Below, one piece after another: positions 27,306 to 37,074 of a DNA stretch of 64,000 bases. The position numbers were made by a program, and so were the translations under genes. The stretch is from Magnetococcales bacterium. Its GTDB lineage: Bacteria > Pseudomonadota > Magnetococcia > Magnetococcales > JADFWU01. Position 1 is the stretch's first letter. Each line of letters starts with the position of its first letter. Below the pieces are notes generated by a model, which had not been told where the DNA came from, made no database searches, and worked only from the letters and a program-made list of their open reading frames with translations. The DNA lies in contig JADFWU010000012.1 in the NCBI GenBank assembly GCA_015234045.1, forward strand, positions 8,700 through 72,699. The letters are read 5' to 3'.

Positions 27306-28221
27306 CTTGAATCCAGTGGGAAAGATCCCGTTGCAACATCTTCCCCAGCTGTTGGATATCCTCTTTAAATATCTCAATCAGTCGTGAGCGCGTTTCAGGC
27401 ATCATTTTGGGTTTTACAGGTTTATTATTAAAGGATCGTATCCGCTCCATCACCGCATGAGCAAAAGGTCTTGGCAGAATATCGCGCACAAAGTTCCGCA
27501 AGCGACTCGGGCGATTGAAAATATAGGAGACCAACGGCCAACGCGCCTCTCCAGAGGCGTTATGGTGCTGACTCTTTTCCCGTTTTGGTAAAGTGATATC
27601 CAACTCTAAAAAGCGCAAAACATCCTGAACAACCTTCAGAGAGTCAACACGATAGTCATCCAGAAACACCACTTTGACCTGTTGATGACCAAAAATCTGG
27701 AGATAGCGTTGTACCTGTTGGCTATACATGCCCATCTGCACATAATGCCAACTGAACTCCCAACCATCCTGCATGCGTTGTAACTCTTTATCCAACGCAT
27801 GATCAAACGTCTCTTTTTCACGACAATCGCGTTTGAGATGCCGGTAGTGAGACCACGCTCTGTCCACAGGATTACGCAACATGATGATGATGCGTGCATC
27901 CGGGTTATAGGCATGGATCAATGCGGGTGCTTGATCATCATAAAGATACGCTACAGAAGCATCGCAATAATAGTGCGCTTGTTTGCTCTGATCATCTGAA
28001 CCTGACTCTGTAAAGCTGGACTCATACGCTTCAAGGGAAGCAGCTACATAGGTGGCTAACTTATCTCCAGGACCATTGCCAGGCACATTGGCACACCCTT
28101 TGGAGAAAAAATTTTGTTCCTTATGATCAGGAACACGGATCTCCTGGGATGCCATTAGCTCATAGAAAAGCGAGGTTGTTCCAGACTTAGCCGAACCAAC
28201 GATGAACAGATTGGCCTTCAC
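27286..28221 (-). CDS. PAPS-dependent sulfotransferase
   Basis: 311 residues. The 5'-phosphosulfate loop FIVGSAKSGTTSLFYEL lies at the N-terminus and the 3'-phosphate site IIMLRNPVDRAWSHYRHLKR near residue 115-135, the two PAPS-binding signatures of the sulfotransferase family. It would put sulfate on a sugar hydroxyl of the polysaccharide or on a lipid. Start is GTG, overlapping the stop of the upstream gene by four bases (GTGA). Set in an operon with two glycosyltransferases, Wzz and Wzx, it points to a sulfated exopolysaccharide. Confidence 0.88.
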   Translation of the reverse strand: MKANLFIVGSAKSGTTSLFYELMASQEIRVPDHKEQNFFSKGCANVPGNGPGDKLATYVAASLEAYESSFTESGSDDQSKQAHYYCDASVAYLYDDQAPALIHAYNPDARIIIMLRNPVDRAWSHYRHLKRDCREKETFDHALDKELQRMQDGWEFSWHYVQMGMYSQQVQRYLQIFGHQQVKVVFLDDYRVDSLKVVQDVLRFLELDITLPKREKSQHHNASGEARWPLVSYIFNRPSRLRNFVRDILPRPFAHAVMERIRSFNNKPVKPKMMPETRSRLIEIFKEDIQQLGKMLQRDLSHWIQDDHSQR

Positions 28222-28928
28222 CTTTGCAACTCCTCTTCAGAAAACACTGACACACTCAGATATTGCTGGTAAAGCGCCATACATTCGGAAAACCTGGGAT
28301 GCGTGATAATCTTTTCGGAAATTTCCGCTTTGAGTTTCTCTTTTTCTGCTGAGGGGCCTGCATAGAGATTAGGCAGACGCTTTCTCTCGGCAGTCTTCTG
28401 TTTTAGTACTTCGAACACCTTATCCTGCCGTTGCTGATCCATTTTTTCACATGCAAAGGAGGCATTAAACTTCGCATTCATGGCGTGAACGACTTCTGGC
28501 AATCTTTTTGTGTGGTCTGCAAAGTCACTGACCAGCATATGATCCCTGAACGGCCATACCTTGCGATGGTAATAACAGTAATTCCAAATTGCCGCATCAA
28601 CTGACAAACGCCGATCACTGACAAGAAGAGAGGCCAAAACCTGCTGTGGTGGACGAATGAAAAACAGTGTGGGAATTTGCCGCTGACTGGCCGCTTCAAC
28701 CAAATAGGGCAAATGGATATGATGCGCCACCGAAATATCCGGGTTAAACATCAGCAACGCCCGAAAAACAAAGCTATTGCCTGAACGCGGAAAACCCGCC
28801 AGACACAAATCGGTCTGACTATTAACACCCTTGATTCGATATCGCGGAAATACGCTGAGGAAACGGGCCGACCAGACGCGGGCACCAATGATCTGTTTGA
28901 TTTTGAAAAAAGCGTCTTTAAGAAACAT
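28218..28928 (-). CDS. Sulfotransferase-like P-loop protein
   Basis: 236 residues from the ATG before FLKDAFFKIKQ, with AAGAG nine bases upstream; an in-frame TTG five codons earlier is less likely. LCLAGFPRSGNSFVFRAL is a 5'-phosphosulfate-type loop, and FFIRPPQQVLASLL resembles the second PAPS site. Family members transfer sulfate; this one is shorter and more divergent than its neighbour and could be a kinase-like P-loop relative. It is the first gene of the leftward polysaccharide operon. Confidence 0.7.
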   Translation of the reverse strand: MFLKDAFFKIKQIIGARVWSARFLSVFPRYRIKGVNSQTDLCLAGFPRSGNSFVFRALLMFNPDISVAHHIHLPYLVEAASQRQIPTLFFIRPPQQVLASLLVSDRRLSVDAAIWNYCYYHRKVWPFRDHMLVSDFADHTKRLPEVVHAMNAKFNASFACEKMDQQRQDKVFEVLKQKTAERKRLPNLYAGPSAEKEKLKAEISEKIITHPRFSECMALYQQYLSVSVFSEEELQR

Positions 28929-29024
28929 ACCGTGACTCTTCAAGGAACATGGATATTTAAAGCCATGAATGATGCAAACAGGATACAGATTGTGACATGA
29001 AAATCAAATTTCTGAGGCAGTTTT

Positions 29025-29053
29025 TGTATACAAAATACGCAAGCACATGACAT
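29025..29053 (-). promoter_or_regulatory. Possible sigma-70 promoter of the polysaccharide operon
   Basis: Read on the minus strand: ATGTCA, a 17-base spacer, then TATACA, each matching four of six consensus positions, about 100 bases before the first sulfotransferase start. The surrounding gap (28929-29126) is A/T-rich and holds nothing else I can name. Confidence 0.3.
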
Positions 29054-29126
29054 CCCATTGTGAAACAACACGCGCTTCCCTAATAAAACAACATACAAAC
29101 ATGTCGTTAGAATAATTTATCAGAAT

Positions 29127-30635
29127 TTATTGGCTGTTCAGCTGATGGTATTTCCACGCTTCCAGTACTTTATTCTGGAGTTCTGGATAGGGCGTATCCT
29201 TACGCAGGTAGTGGCTGGCACCAGCATCATGACACTCATCCCACACTTCGGCCTGATCAACCGATGTTAACATAATCACACAGGCACTTTTATCTGATTC
29301 CATAATGCTTTTCAGCGTCTTTATACCATCCATCACCGGCATTTCGATATCCAGCAAAGTCACATCCGGTTTCAATGTTAAATAGTGTGCCAAGCCCTCT
29401 TTACCGTTTTCTGCCTCTCCAACAATGTCAAAGCCGCCTTTACCAAACGCCTTTCCATAAAGCAAACGCAGTGCATAATCATCATCAATCACCAACAGAC
29501 GTAAATTCCTATCCAGCACGATATGTTCATCCACAACACTCTGAGATTCATAGGCTGTTTTAGACAGATAAACAGTGAACGTAGCCCCTTTGCCAGCAAC
29601 ACTCGTCACATCAACAACACCCTTATGGGCATCAACGATCTTTTTAACAATCGCCAAACCAAGCCCAGTACTACGCTGATTACCCGTTGGACGTGTGCTG
29701 AGTTTTTGAAATGCGATAAAGAGCTTATCCAACTCTTTTTCAGGAATGCCAACCCCTTGATCCTGGACCTGGAAAAAAATACGGCTGTCCTTCTGACCAG
29801 TACGGACTGTAATGGTTGAGTTCGGTGGTGTAAATTTCAGCGCATTGCCGATGATATTATCCACCACCTGAGCCATACGTTCTGGATCCATAACCGTGGT
29901 GACACCATGCTCCAATTCTTTACGAATGGTCACATCAGTCTGTGCGGCTGTGATGGAGAGAAGTGTCAGACGGTCTTCAATCAATTCTGTCAAATCAACT
30001 GGTTGCAGATTCAGCTCAAATTGACCACTCTCAATGACGGTGACATCCAGAAGATCACTGATCAGCTTCAACATCTGGTTGCTGACGTTATGGATAGTGG
30101 TGGTAAACTCCTGCCTTTCATTCTCAGAAAGATCAATATTGACCATCATGTCAGACAAGCCGTGAATAGCATTCAACGGATTGCGTAGATCATGTGCTGC
30201 CATACCGAGAAAACTGTTTTTTAGATTATTCAATTCCAGCAAATGTCGCTTCTGTTGCTCAACGGCAAGATGGGTTTGGATGCGGGCTAGAACGACATCC
30301 GGATTGAATGGTTTACGGATAAAGTCCACCGCACCCAGTTGAAGGCCTCTGGTCTCGTCAGCGGGCGAATCCATACCGGTGATAAAAATCACTGGTATAT
30401 CGCTGGTTTGCTCACTCTTTTTCAAGCGACGACACACTTCAAAACCATCCATTCCCGGCATCATCACATCCAAAAGGATGATATCCGGTGCAGGATCACT
30501 TACCGCTCTTTTCAGTGCCTGCTCACCATTTTTGGCCACAACGGTCTTGTAATTATTGGCCAAAAGCCCTACCAAGACATCAATATTGGTTTTCTCATCC
30601 TCAACGATCAATATTTTGATCTTTGCACTGCCCAT
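29127..30635 (-). CDS. Hybrid histidine kinase, REC-HisKA-HATPase-REC
   Basis: About 502 residues from the ATG preceded by AGGGG. Receiver 1 (~5-120) has IVEDE, phospho-Asp in LLDVMMPGMDGFE and Lys in FIRKPF. The dimerisation domain carries MAAHDLRNPLNAIHG (His near 147), followed by the ATPase with DNIIGNALKFT, DQGVGIPE and GLGLAIVKK. A second receiver (~375-500) has VIDDDY and LLDIEMPVMDG. No sensor or membrane segment is present, so input comes through the N-terminal receiver from other kinases. It is the last gene of the che-like operon, 35 bases after the large hybrid kinase. Confidence 0.9.
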   Translation of the reverse strand: MGSAKIKILIVEDEKTNIDVLVGLLANNYKTVVAKNGEQALKRAVSDPAPDIILLDVMMPGMDGFEVCRRLKKSEQTSDIPVIFITGMDSPADETRGLQLGAVDFIRKPFNPDVVLARIQTHLAVEQQKRHLLELNNLKNSFLGMAAHDLRNPLNAIHGLSDMMVNIDLSENERQEFTTTIHNVSNQMLKLISDLLDVTVIESGQFELNLQPVDLTELIEDRLTLLSITAAQTDVTIRKELEHGVTTVMDPERMAQVVDNIIGNALKFTPPNSTITVRTGQKDSRIFFQVQDQGVGIPEKELDKLFIAFQKLSTRPTGNQRSTGLGLAIVKKIVDAHKGVVDVTSVAGKGATFTVYLSKTAYESQSVVDEHIVLDRNLRLLVIDDDYALRLLYGKAFGKGGFDIVGEAENGKEGLAHYLTLKPDVTLLDIEMPVMDGIKTLKSIMESDKSACVIMLTSVDQAEVWDECHDAGASHYLRKDTPYPELQNKVLEAWKYHQLNSQ

Positions 30636-30670
30636 TTTTTCATCCCCTGAAGACCTTCTATAAGCTCTTA

Positions 30671-33409
30671 TCATATCTCAGAAAGCACCGCCACCAGCTG
30701 CTGAAAAATCACCTGTGCCTGTTCGAATTCATAGTCATCAATCAACAATTCCAGCTGGTTGAACTGCGCGTCATAGTGAGAAGAGCCCACTATTTTTTTC
30801 AATTTATTCACCACATCCAGCGCGTCAGAGTCCCCATCCTCTATCAACACTGTCAGTCTGCTAATCAGCGCATCTATTTGCGTCTTATCAACCTTCCTAT
30901 CAAGTGTCTTTTGCTCAATTTCTGTGTTGGTATGTTGTTTTTCCTGTTCGAACAACTGTGCAAGCCCAACCATTACAGGCTTTACAGCTTCAGAAAGCAA
31001 GTTTAGCTGACCGCTTATATTTGTATCGTCACCGAATTTAATGGCTTCTTCAAGCTGTGCGGATATCTCGTATAGCTTTGTCGCACCAATGGTGCCCGAT
31101 ACCCCTTTGAATGTATGAGCCAACCGCTGGGCAGTCTGTCCATCTCCTATATCCAACGCTGATTTTATCTGCTCGGCAATGCCCTGATTCCTGGTATAAA
31201 TACCACGCAGCACTTTTAGATAAAGTGTTTTATTATCATTGACGCTGTGTAGACCACGATTCATATCAATACCGTCCAGGGTATCTGGCAACAAGACGGT
31301 TTGTCTTTCTATTTCAGCTGGGATCTGTTGTTGTGCAACGACCTCCTGTTGTTCACGCTCATCCAGAGGGTTGGTTTTATCAGCAATCAACTGCTTTGGT
31401 TTGATAAAACGGCTCAATATCTGAAACATACTGGTTGGATTTATCGGCTTGTCAATATGTTCATCCATCCCAGCCTGAAGACACTTTTCCCGATCGCTTG
31501 CCATGGCATTGGCTGTCATGGCGATAATGGGCAGGTCTGCAAAGCGCTCATCTTCCCGAATGATGCGTGTTGCGACATAACCATCCATTATCGGCATCTG
31601 TATATCCATCAATACAGCATCAAATTGTACCAACTCAATAGCGGCCACACCTTCCTGACCATTGCTGGCAATTTGGACCGTAGCGCCTTCTTCTTCCAAT
31701 AATTCCTTAGCAATCTGTTGATTTATTTCATTATCTTCCACGAGAAGGATATGTGAGCCGCGCAACGCGTTCTCATTGGCTATTTGTTCCCTAAGTGCCG
31801 TATTCGCGTGAGCGACTCGATGCCCCAACACGGTCATGGACGCAGCAAATATCATTGATGTATTAACAGGCTTGGTGAGAAAAACATCCACATCATCAGT
31901 GCGTGCGGCTTTGACCACGTCTTGCTGGGAATAGGTTGTCAACAGGATGATTTTTGGCAATTTTTTCTGAGAAAAACGCCGTTTGATCTCATGGGCGGTT
32001 TCCATACCACCCATTATTTCCATATTCCGGTCGAGATACACGATTTCAAAGGGTTGATTGTTGCCAAGTGCGTTTTCTATTTCAAACAACGCCTCCTCAC
32101 CAGAGGCTACGGCGGTCACTTGGAAAGAAAAAGAGGCCAAGGACTTTTGCGTCACCTCTCGGACAATGGGATTATTATCAGCCACCAAAACACGTAAACC
32201 AATCAGATCTCGTGAAGGCAATCGGAACCGGCGCCGGTCTGTATCTTTTCGGGAAAATGTTGCAGTAAACTGGAACGTACTGCCTTGTTCAGGGGCACTC
32301 TCTACCCAGATTTCACCGCCCATCATCTTGACTAAACGCTTGCTGATAGTGAGTCCCAGACCAGTACCGCCAAATCTCCGAGTTGTGGAGCTATCTGCTT
32401 GCGAAAAGGCTTGAAAGAGCTGCTTTTGCTGTGCTTCGCTCATGCCAATACCGGTATCTTTCACTTTAAAAACCAGTACAACACGGTACTCTTGCAACGC
32501 TTTTACATGAGTGGAGAGGACAACATTGCCTTGTTTAGTAAATTTGACCGCATTACTGGCCAGATTAGTCAACACCTGCCCCAAACGAAGCGGATCACCA
32601 ATCAGATTGAGCGGTACATCCTTATCTACATGGAAACTGACTTCCAGCCCATTCTCTTCGGCTTTTATGGAGATCAGATTGGCAACATTCTTGAGCACAT
32701 CATCCAGATAGAACGGCACAAGCTCCATGGTAAGCTTGCCCGCCTCAATCTTGGAAAAGTCCAAAATATCGTTAATAATGCCTAACAGAGATTGTGCCGA
32801 ATTATTGACTTTTTGAAGGTAATCCCGCTGCCTTGCATCCAGATCGGTCTTCAATGCCAAATGAGACATGCCGATAATGGCATTCATGGGTGTGCGGATC
32901 TCATGGCTCATATTGGCCAAAAAATCGCTTTTTGCCTGATTGGCACTTTGAGCAATCTGCTTTGATTTTTCCAGCTCTCGTGCCTGATTGCGTAACAGAT
33001 GTTCTCGGGAAACCGTGTTGGTAATATCCTCAATCTGAATCATGCAGTAGCGTATTCCATCCGAATCTCGTATGGCTTTCACCAATACCATTTGACTCAT
33101 TTTGGCATTTTTACCGCCTTTTTCTGATGCGGTATAGAGCGGAAACAGTCTGGGGGTCAAACGATGTGACAATGCTGTTGGCAAACCGTTTGTCAAAGCA
33201 CCTTCCACGGCGCGTTCAACACGCGAGTTAACCAGATTAGGAAATAATTCAAAAATAGGTTGATTGAATACGGTATCAAATGGAAGGTGTGAGCCTTTCT
33301 CCATCCATTCATTCCAGAAGACAATTTTCTGGTCAGGATCAAGTATGACGATACCCACGGCACTTACATCCAAGGCTCTGGTGAGCAAGTGTTTATCCAT
33401 CTCAGCCAT
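30671..33409 (-). CDS. Large hybrid histidine kinase, PAS-HisKA-HATPase-REC-REC-Hpt
   Basis: 912 residues, cytoplasmic. A PAS domain (~5-120) opens with [20 protein letters not shown]. The kinase core has [18 protein letters not shown] (His near 169), [10 protein letters not shown] and [13 protein letters not shown]. Receiver 1 (~405-520) is partly degenerate: its acidic pocket reads VADNN and the phosphoacceptor lies in [11 protein letters not shown]. Receiver 2 (~550-670) is canonical ([18 protein letters not shown]). A C-terminal Hpt (~740-830) carries [13 protein letters not shown]. This layout supports a multistep His-Asp-His relay within one protein, like BarA-type kinases. Its operon partners could act on the same output. 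Confidence 0.9.
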   Translation of the reverse strand: MAEMDKHLLTRALDVSAVGIVILDPDQKIVFWNEWMEKGSHLPFDTVFNQPIFELFPNLVNSRVERAVEGALTNGLPTALSHRLTPRLFPLYTASEKGGKNAKMSQMVLVKAIRDSDGIRYCMIQIEDITNTVSREHLLRNQARELEKSKQIAQSANQAKSDFLANMSHEIRTPMNAIIGMSHLALKTDLDARQRDYLQKVNNSAQSLLGIINDILDFSKIEAGKLTMELVPFYLDDVLKNVANLISIKAEENGLEVSFHVDKDVPLNLIGDPLRLGQVLTNLASNAVKFTKQGNVVLSTHVKALQEYRVVLVFKVKDTGIGMSEAQQKQLFQAFSQADSSTTRRFGGTGLGLTISKRLVKMMGGEIWVESAPEQGSTFQFTATFSRKDTDRRRFRLPSRDLIGLRVLVADNNPIVREVTQKSLASFSFQVTAVASGEEALFEIENALGNNQPFEIVYLDRNMEIMGGMETAHEIKRRFSQKKLPKIILLTTYSQQDVVKAARTDDVDVFLTKPVNTSMIFAASMTVLGHRVAHANTALREQIANENALRGSHILLVEDNEINQQIAKELLEEEGATVQIASNGQEGVAAIELVQFDAVLMDIQMPIMDGYVATRIIREDERFADLPIIAMTANAMASDREKCLQAGMDEHIDKPINPTSMFQILSRFIKPKQLIADKTNPLDEREQQEVVAQQQIPAEIERQTVLLPDTLDGIDMNRGLHSVNDNKTLYLKVLRGIYTRNQGIAEQIKSALDIGDGQTAQRLAHTFKGVSGTIGATKLYEISAQLEEAIKFGDDTNISGQLNLLSEAVKPVMVGLAQLFEQEKQHTNTEIEQKTLDRKVDKTQIDALISRLTVLIEDGDSDALDVVNKLKKIVGSSHYDAQFNQLELLIDDYEFEQAQVIFQQLVAVLSEI

Positions 33410-33430
33410 AGTTACTTACCACTGTTTTCA

Positions 33431-34117
33431 CTACCACTGACCAAGAATTGTTTCCAACTCTTTTTTCAGAACTGCCATCGCCTGTCGGGTAAAAAGTAAT
33501 ACCACGAAACCACTCAATGTGTGCTGTTTCTTCTCCTCATCACTGGTCTTAAAATCCATCATCAACAGCACAGCCCGTTCATCATCGGCGACTGAATCAC
33601 CCATAATGGCTCTCTGCTGAGTTGCCAAGTGTGAAGTAATATTTAATAAAAATTCGCTGGAGCCTTTGAGAAATTCAGCGGCCTCAAAATCAAACTCTAC
33701 CGACATCATCTGGGTAAAACTTGCCAGAAAAGCGTTCAGGATTACGTTACCCACATCGAGCAACGTCTCCTGCTCCAACTCAGACAATATATCCAGCGGC
33801 ATATCATCACTGAGCAGAGTACGCACCAACTCCAAACTTTCAGCACCCGGGAAAATCAGCAACGCCGTGCCCGACAACTCACCAATAAAATTCTGCCGAA
33901 CAGCGACCAATTTTTCTTTCTGATTTGCCACCAGATGGGCTGTCGCCTCTTCATAAGAAACGATTTTCAACTGTGGAAGAGAAAGAAGAACTTCATTATC
34001 AACCATTTGACTCAGGGAATCAGCCGCCATCCCCAGCCCCATGTTAAAGAACTCCTTCAGAGCATCTTCTTCCAATGCGCTTAGTTTAAACACACGCCTA
34101 CACTCCACTTTTTCCAT
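33431..34117 (-). CDS. CheC-like phosphatase (CheC/CheX/FliY family)
   Basis: 228 residues from the ATG before EKVECRRVFKLS; a TTG three codons earlier is possible. Two phosphatase-like helices, LKEFFNMGLGMAADSLSQMV and LLDVGNVILNAF, keep the pattern E/D-x-x-N of CheC active sites. CheC proteins dephosphorylate CheY-type receivers. It lies between a single-domain receiver and the large hybrid kinase in one leftward operon, so it probably resets that receiver. No flagellar genes are nearby. Confidence 0.78.
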   Translation of the reverse strand: MEKVECRRVFKLSALEEDALKEFFNMGLGMAADSLSQMVDNEVLLSLPQLKIVSYEEATAHLVANQKEKLVAVRQNFIGELSGTALLIFPGAESLELVRTLLSDDMPLDILSELEQETLLDVGNVILNAFLASFTQMMSVEFDFEAAEFLKGSSEFLLNITSHLATQQRAIMGDSVADDERAVLLMMDFKTSDEEKKQHTLSGFVVLLFTRQAMAVLKKELETILGQW

Positions 34118-34178
34118 GTTTAACAACGCTACTTCAGAAACACTTTCTCATAGTGCTATTCACCAAGGCAGAAACCAT

Positions 34179-34544
34179 TCAATGTCCAATATGCTTCATA
34201 ATCTCGGCAACCTTTGCCGCATTAATCGGTTTTTTGATAAAACCCAACCCCATGGATTCCGCACGAATACGCATGCGTTCCTGAATATTGGCAGTGACCA
34301 GATGAATCGACATGCTTGGTGCCGTTTCCATCATTCTTTCAGCCAGATCAATACCATTCATGCCAGGCATATTGAAATCAACCAGGGCGAGATCAACGGA
34401 CTTATCCGCCATCAATGCCAAAGCCTCATCACCATTGGCCGCTTCCAATAGGGTCCAATCTGCCATACTGGTAGCAAATATTTTTCTCACCATCATCCGC
34501 GCTAAACTACTATCATCAATGATTATTGCCGTTTGGTTACTCAT
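34179..34544 (-). CDS. Single-domain response regulator (CheY-like)
   Basis: 121 residues from the ATG with GGAG upstream; longer in-frame starts lack support. TAIIIDDSSLARMMVRKIF supplies the acidic pair, ALVDFNMPGMNGIDL the phospho-Asp, HLVTANIQ the Thr and GFIKKPI the Lys. There is no output domain, so it signals by protein contact. It is the likely target of the CheA-like kinase upstream and of the CheC-like phosphatase 61 bases downstream. Confidence 0.9.
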   Translation of the reverse strand: MSNQTAIIIDDSSLARMMVRKIFATSMADWTLLEAANGDEALALMADKSVDLALVDFNMPGMNGIDLAERMMETAPSMSIHLVTANIQERMRIRAESMGLGFIKKPINAAKVAEIMKHIGH

Positions 34545-34656
34545 CCATACACTCCGACTCGCTTCCATAATAAAGAGGCAAAACGCCCCGCCATCCCAGA
34601 CCACTGAAAGATCACCACGTGACTTTCACGTATGCTAACGCGCCATTTTATTTAAA

Positions 34657-34736
34657 GTGGGCGTTGCCCACACCCAGCAGAGGCGGCACAGCCTCCTCTG
34701 CACTCCAACCAGTTTTAGAAACTATGTTTTTCTAAG
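34657..34736. repeat. Cluster of three hairpins between CheA-like and receiver genes
   Basis: GTGGGC-GTT-GCCCAC (34657-34671), GCAGAGG / CCTCTGC (34677-34701) and TTAGAAA / TTTCTAA inside a CCAAC/GTTGG clamp stand side by side. They occupy most of the 200-base gap after the CheA-like gene. They could attenuate or stabilise the operon transcript or be a REP-like element. Confidence 0.6.
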
Positions 34737-34746
34737 TTGGTGCGGT

Positions 34747-36456
34747 TTAATCAATAAAATTTATGATTTCTGGTACATTCAATAAAAAGGATACAGAACC
34801 ATCAGGCATCACCGCAGAACCAGCTAATACTGAAATCTGTGAAAAAATGCGGTTCATCGGCTTGATGACCATACTTGCTGGCCCCAAAATGCCATCCACC
34901 TCCAAACCAAAAGTCCGCTCCTCTGAATGCAGTATAACAACGTCCAATGCACGCTTCTGTTCAATACGCCCAAGCTCTCTTTTGATATCGCGACTCGGTC
35001 CAATCCGCGCCAATACCCGCTGAAGAGGAATCAAAGGAAGTAACTGCTCACGCAAACGAACCATAGGCATCTGCATTTTGCCTTCGATGTTTTTCTTCAC
35101 ATCCGATCCGTAGAAAGAGATCAACTCCATAATATTGGTTTGAGGAATTGCGAACACACCACCGGCGTTTTTCACCAACAAACCCGGCACAATCGCCATG
35201 GTCTGCGGAATCCGCAATCGAAACTGCGAACCCACACCCACGTCACTGGTGATGGAAATTGTACCACCAACCTTATCCAATGCGGCTTTCACCACATCCA
35301 TACCCGTACCGCGACCGGATATTCTGCTCACCTGTTGGGCCGTGGTCATGCCCGGCAACATGATCAGATTGAGCATATCCTGTTCGTTCATGGTCATGGC
35401 TTGTTCGGAAGTGATCAGCCCTTTTTCAATGGCTTTATCACGGATTTTATTACCATCAATACCCCGCCCATCATCACGGATATCCAAATAGATCTGGCCA
35501 TGTCTTTGTGCCGCAGTCATCTCAACCCGGCCAATGGGTTTCTTTCCCAGATCAGTTCGGTCTTCTGGTTTCTCTATACCATGATCAATGGCATTGCGGA
35601 TCAAATGTCCCAGCAATTCTTTGATAGAGACCAGAATATTTCGATCCACTTCCGTCTCTTCACCTCTGAGATCCAACAGAACTTTTTTACCTGTCTCAAC
35701 AGCCAGGTCACGCACCAGACGATGGTAACTTTCCCAGATCATACCGATAGGCTGAAGGCGGTATTTGAGCACCTCATCCTGAAGCACGTGGATAAGGTCG
35801 CCATGCTCTTCGAGCACCTGCTCCAACTGATCCGGCTCACGCTGAATCAAATACTTCAACTGGTTGAAGGTTGCACCCAATTCACCAATCCGGTTCATCA
35901 ATATGTCCAAACGCGCAATGGACAAACGTACGGATTCCAATTGAGGTGCGGCAGATTCCCGAGATTCTTCACTGGTTGAAGGCGCAGTTTCAGTGGTGTC
36001 TGATTCAGACAGATCAAACTCAAAACCACCTTTTCCCGCGTCAGAAGCCATTTGATCATCAATATCCATCAACAGGCGTTCTATTTTCGAGATATGGTCC
36101 GAAAAATCCACGTCCCCTTCTGCACCAGTACGCTTTATCTCCTCCAGCGTCTTACGAACGGCATCCAACACGCCCAGCAAGGCGCTGTTGATCTCTTGAT
36201 TGATCGTGCAATCACCATCACGCATATGTTCCAAAAGGGTTTCAGAAGCGTGGGTGAGCTCTTCCACCTTCTCAAAACCCATCAAACGACAATTGCCTTT
36301 AACCGTATGCATATCCCGAAATACCGCATTCAAAAGCGCACTGTCTGAAGGAACAGTCTCAAGTTGAAGCAGTCCGCGTTCGATACGGTTCAACGCTTCG
36401 CGGTTCTCCGCAAAAAACTCTTCGAGGAGCGCTTGTTGTGTGGCTTGGTCAAACAT
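34747..36456 (-). CDS. CheA-like histidine kinase (Hpt-P3-P4-CheW)
   Basis: 569 residues from the ATG at FDQATQQALLEEFF; an ATG 23 codons upstream is possible but lacks a ribosome site. P1/Hpt (~1-110) holds DMHTVKGNCRLMGF with His50. A Ser/Thr/Glu-rich linker replaces the P2 domain. P3 dimerisation (~195-255) and the P4 ATPase follow, with HLIRNAIDHGIE, IRDDGRGID and SGRGTGMDVVK. P5, a CheW-like domain, ends the protein. Lack of P2 and of nearby MCP, CheW, CheR and CheB genes argues for a che-like system that controls something other than swimming, or one assembled with parts encoded elsewhere. First gene of the operon. Confidence 0.88.
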   Translation of the reverse strand: MFDQATQQALLEEFFAENREALNRIERGLLQLETVPSDSALLNAVFRDMHTVKGNCRLMGFEKVEELTHASETLLEHMRDGDCTINQEINSALLGVLDAVRKTLEEIKRTGAEGDVDFSDHISKIERLLMDIDDQMASDAGKGGFEFDLSESDTTETAPSTSEESRESAAPQLESVRLSIARLDILMNRIGELGATFNQLKYLIQREPDQLEQVLEEHGDLIHVLQDEVLKYRLQPIGMIWESYHRLVRDLAVETGKKVLLDLRGEETEVDRNILVSIKELLGHLIRNAIDHGIEKPEDRTDLGKKPIGRVEMTAAQRHGQIYLDIRDDGRGIDGNKIRDKAIEKGLITSEQAMTMNEQDMLNLIMLPGMTTAQQVSRISGRGTGMDVVKAALDKVGGTISITSDVGVGSQFRLRIPQTMAIVPGLLVKNAGGVFAIPQTNIMELISFYGSDVKKNIEGKMQMPMVRLREQLLPLIPLQRVLARIGPSRDIKRELGRIEQKRALDVVILHSEERTFGLEVDGILGPASMVIKPMNRIFSQISVLAGSAVMPDGSVSFLLNVPEIINFID

Positions 36457-36654
36457 GCGTCTTGGACATACCTCGCCATTTGAATGAGGAACTCTATAAT
36501 TTTGTATGCTGAAAAGAGACTCCATGCAACTGATTGTTAGTTCTATTCGTAATTATGCATGAAGAAGCGACTAAGCGGGTACTTTTCAATCATCCAAAGT
36601 AGAAGATCGTCCAGTTGAATGGGAAAAGAGGGAATTAACGTATTGATTGACTTA

Positions 36655-37074
36655 TCAGGTACTCTCCGGCATCCAAAGATAAAACCCTTCTGACTGAAGA
36701 CACTCCATTATCTGGTGTTGTTCACCACATACCCGTACAAAGTGTGCCGGGCACCGACAATCCGACGCACCTAACCGCTTAAAGGGCGCATCAACCAATC
36801 CATTATCCAACAACATCCGCGCAATTTCGCACTCTCGATCCGCCATACTTACCCAGGCTGAACGCAATTGAGAAGCAGAATTCATTAACAGATAATCCAC
36901 ATGCCAGCGCACTTTTTTATCATCGGAAAAATGCCGCCCTACCCGCTTTTGCCAAGCTCTTTTAGCCGATCCCACGTAGAGATAACGTCCCGCACCAATG
37001 GTGGCCAAACCCCAAGCACCAACGGTTATGGCTGTTTGATGGGTAAAAAAGATATTCAACAGGTAGGTTGCCAT
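36655..37074 (-). CDS. DUF123 GIY-YIG-like protein
   Basis: 139 residues. GAGRYLYVGSAKRAWQKRVGRH carries the GIY-YIG-like pattern (Y-x-Y-V-G) and KVRWHVDYLL is the DUF123 hallmark. The C-terminal ASDCRCPAHFVRV has cysteines that may bind metal. DUF123 proteins are found alone or fused to endonuclease III and are suspected nucleases. The ATG touches the rtcB stop (TGAATG), so translation is coupled with an RNA ligase. Confidence 0.8.
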   Translation of the reverse strand: MATYLLNIFFTHQTAITVGAWGLATIGAGRYLYVGSAKRAWQKRVGRHFSDDKKVRWHVDYLLMNSASQLRSAWVSMADRECEIARMLLDNGLVDAPFKRLGASDCRCPAHFVRVCGEQHQIMECLQSEGFYLWMPEST

